DNA from: a virus
Length of the DNA stretch: 64,000 nt
Strand: one strand, 5' to 3'
IMG/VR virus record: IMGVR_UViG_3300020183_005994
Coordinates: 1 to 64,000 of that record
Translations under genes and position numbers: made by a program
Part shown: piece by piece, positions 62,530-64,000 of the stretch
How the letters are laid out: every line of letters starts with the position of its first letter
Position numbering within the stretch: position 1 is the first letter of the stretch
The notes under the pieces: generated by a model
The model's database searches: none
What the model was told of the DNA's origin: nothing
The model's input: the letters and a program-made list of their open reading frames with translations, nothing else

Positions 62530-62928
62530 ATGCAAAAAATAAAAAATTATTGGAATAAATTTAAAATTTGGATTGGATTATTTGTTGGTGGAATAATTGT
62601 TAGTTATTTAGTGTTAAGAAAACACATAGGTTCTGGGCTAGAAGAGCAAAAAATGCAATATGCAAAAGAAGAGGAAGCAAAAAAAGCATCAGTAATAAAA
62701 TTAGATCAAGAAACTAAAAAGTTAGAAGAAAAGAAACAAGAAGAAGTAAAAGCAGTAGATGAAGACAAGAAACAAAAGCTCAAAGAAGCTGTAGCAAGAG
62801 CAAAAGAAGAAAAAAAGAAGCTTGTAGATGAAGCAAAGCGCGACCCACAAGGTTTTAAGGTAGATTTGCGTAAAGAGTTAGGAGTTAAAGAAAAGAAAAA
62901 GAAAGGTCGTCCCAAGAAAGATGAATAA
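62530..62928 (+). CDS. Membrane-anchored coiled-coil protein, possible inner-membrane spanin-like
   Basis: A 132-residue protein with an N-terminal transmembrane helix (WIGLFVGGIIVSYLVL) followed by a ~75-residue Lys/Glu-rich coiled coil (ETKKLEEKKQEEVKAVDEDK) and a basic end (EKKKKGRPKKDE). This is the plan of an i-spanin: short cytoplasmic N-terminus, one helix, periplasmic coiled coil. The GRPKK end resembles an AT-hook and would instead suggest DNA or charge interactions, so the topology is not certain. It overlaps the next gene by 8 bases. Confidence 0.5.
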   Translation: MQKIKNYWNKFKIWIGLFVGGIIVSYLVLRKHIGSGLEEQKMQYAKEEEAKKASVIKLDQETKKLEEKKQEEVKAVDEDKKQKLKEAVARAKEEKKKLVDEAKRDPQGFKVDLRKELGVKEKKKKGRPKKDE

Positions 62929-63424
62929 TATGAAACCTTTTATATCACTTATTACACTGCTAGCATTCCTAGCGGTGCGGATTCCTATTGCCTATGCTTT
63001 GCCCACTACTGCTGATGCTGGAGTAGAAAGTGTTGCAGAAGATGAATACGAAGAGGGCGAATATGTTGTTGTAAAGCAAGGCGAAGAAGCACCTTATGAC
63101 GGTTTTCTTTTTGATTCTGAGGGGTTGGCTAAAGTAATTGCAAATAAAAACTTTCAATTAGATAAATTAAAAATAGAAAAAGATAGTGAAATAGGAAAAC
63201 TTAATATAGAAATAAAGTATCTTAAAGAACAACAAGTATTAGAACTTAAAATAAATAAAGAATTAAGTGATAATATAATAGCTATAAAAGATAATAGAAT
63301 AAAACATTTAGAAGATAGTAAAAAATGGGATGATGTTAAATTATTTGCTTCAATGATTTTAGGAATGGCTTTATCAGTAACAATATTTTATGCAGCAGTA
63401 AAAATTACAAATGTCAATCAATAA
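62921..63424 (+). CDS. Exported protein with C-terminal membrane anchor, possible lysis/spanin-like
   Basis: A 167-residue protein. Residues ~5-25 form a signal-like helix (ISLITLLAFLAVRIPIAYAL), with AYA as the likely cleavage site. Then an acidic segment (ESVAEDEYEEGEYVVVKQGE), APYDGFLFDSEGLAKVIANK, a coiled coil (IEIKYLKEQQVLELKINKEL) and a C-terminal transmembrane helix (LFASMILGMALSVTIFYAAV). The APYDGFLFxxEGxAK segment is found, from memory, in small phage proteins near lysis genes. A spanin-like or anti-superinfection role is possible. It begins inside the previous gene. Confidence 0.55.
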   Translation: MNNMKPFISLITLLAFLAVRIPIAYALPTTADAGVESVAEDEYEEGEYVVVKQGEEAPYDGFLFDSEGLAKVIANKNFQLDKLKIEKDSEIGKLNIEIKYLKEQQVLELKINKELSDNIIAIKDNRIKHLEDSKKWDDVKLFASMILGMALSVTIFYAAVKITNVNQ

Positions 63425-63803
63425 AAAAGATCCAAACTATATCGCTGCTTTAGAAAAAGCTATAAAAGAAAAATATGGTGAATTAGCTACAATGAATCCA
63501 AAAATGTTCTGGGATCCGGAAAAAGAAAAATCTTATATTTCAGAAACTAAACAAGTTTTTAAAAAAGCTGCAAGTAATGAAGAATCCAGAGAAAAGATTG
63601 ATCTAGACGGTGTTTTAATACCTAAGAAACTAATTAGTAAAAATGGTAATAAAACCTGTATTATTTGTAAAGAATACAGTTTTGATAAAAAAGATGATGT
63701 ATATCTTAATAAATTTATTAGTTGTTATAAATGTTATATTAAATATATAGAAGATCGTGAAGAAAGATGGTTGAGTGGATGGCGACCAATAGAGGATAAA
63801 TAA
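63411..63803 (+). CDS. Small protein with C-terminal zinc ribbon
   Basis: This 130-residue protein has an N-terminal helix (DPNYIAALEKAIKEKYGELA), a middle with NPKMFWDPEKEKSYI, and two CxxC pairs, CIIC and CYKC, about 27 residues apart, that can hold one zinc ion. The end RWLSGWRPIEDK is basic and aromatic. I recall similar proteins in T4-like marine phages just before virion genes, without known function. It overlaps the previous gene by 14 bases. Confidence 0.58.
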   Translation: MSINKKDPNYIAALEKAIKEKYGELATMNPKMFWDPEKEKSYISETKQVFKKAASNEESREKIDLDGVLIPKKLISKNGNKTCIICKEYSFDKKDDVYLNKFISCYKCYIKYIEDREERWLSGWRPIEDK

Positions 63804-64000
63804 ATGGCTAGTATTCTTGAAGTAGTAAATGGTATTTCTCAGGCATTGCATAATAAGCATCATGGCGGTGCTCAAATTGGTCTAAAACGCGAAACTGAAG
63901 ATTTAGTTCAGGGTGTTTCCATATACGATCCAAGAGTAATGGATGGTTTTGGTGTTCAATATCAAGGAAATATGTTGATATTGAAATATCATAGCGAAAT
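63804..64000 (+). CDS. N-terminal part of a phage protein, probably virion-related (3' end outside window)
   Basis: An ATG at 63804, one base-step after the previous TAA and behind GAGG, opens a frame that stays open to the end of the window (65 residues seen). The start MASILEVVNGISQALHNKHH, then DPRVMDGFGVQYQGNMLI, resembles a protein family I remember from T4-like marine phages close to structural genes. No function is assigned. Confidence 0.55.
   Translation, partial: MASILEVVNGISQALHNKHHGGAQIGLKRETEDLVQGVSIYDPRVMDGFGVQYQGNMLILKYHSE

Noticed and set aside
62530-62928. Histone-like or DNA-binding protein because of the GRPKK end
   Set aside because: A clear N-terminal transmembrane helix and a long coiled coil fit a membrane protein better; the basic end alone is not enough.
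1444-63875. All reverse-strand open frames
   Set aside because: Each lies within a well-supported forward gene, has no ribosome-binding site or recognisable protein motif, and the reversed sequences look like antisense of the forward protein.

Overview
The window looks like part of a large, AT-rich tailed-phage genome, most likely a T4-like (contractile-tail) myovirus. All supported genes lie on the + strand. They are packed tightly, with many ATGA/TAATG-type overlaps and no non-coding gap longer than about 100 bases, and I see no tRNA, rRNA, CRISPR array or insertion sequence. T4-type hallmarks are a gp25-like baseplate wedge, a gp6/J-like wedge, a probable gp15-like tail terminator, a gp55-like late sigma factor, a RuvC-like resolvase, a zinc-ribbon/TOPRIM primase and an Mre11/Rad50 (gp47/gp46) recombination nuclease. 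The host is probably Gram-negative and uses ordinary sigma-70 signals: there is a perfect TTGACA-17-TATAAT promoter, good Shine-Dalgarno sites, and genes of the LPS heptose pathway.

Layout. Bases 1-260 are the end of a possible metallopeptidase. Bases 299-13434 are one long run headed by a sigma-70 promoter: a Cas4/RecB-like nuclease followed by about 16 sugar genes. These are a GDP-mannose 4,6-dehydratase, an RmlB-like dehydratase, an Fcl/RmlD-like reductase, heptose-1-phosphate adenylyltransferase and heptose-7-phosphate kinase as separate genes, a HAD phosphatase, a cupin, two halves of a very small transketolase, about six glycosyltransferases of different folds and two methyltransferase-like proteins. 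Bases 13421-15293 hold small genes and the late sigma factor. Bases 15298-43458 hold the baseplate/tail block: a spike with an M15 peptidase domain, gp25, gp6, and giant proteins of 1933, 2921 and 1170 residues. Bases 43477-55603 hold fibre, adhesin and neck-like proteins that share duplicated modules. Bases 55604-62253 hold replication and recombination genes (RuvC, primase, fused SbcCD). Bases 62266-64000 hold a probable lysis/membrane group and two further phage genes, the last cut by the window end.

How it may work together. The sugar island could supply nucleotide sugars, including an ADP-heptose-like donor, and transfer them onto host surface glycan or onto the Ser/Thr/Asn-rich fibres encoded downstream. 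The transketolase, kinase, phosphatase and adenylyltransferase set would form most of a heptose route, with only the sedoheptulose-7-phosphate isomerase (GmhA) not seen here. Two promoter classes appear: sigma-70-like sites before the nuclease/sugar run and before the SbcCD fusion, and a [CG]TATTTAT octamer in four of the leaders, three of them before structural genes. That would fit an early/late split driven by the gp55-like factor. The capsid, portal, terminase, sheath and DNA polymerase genes are not in this window.
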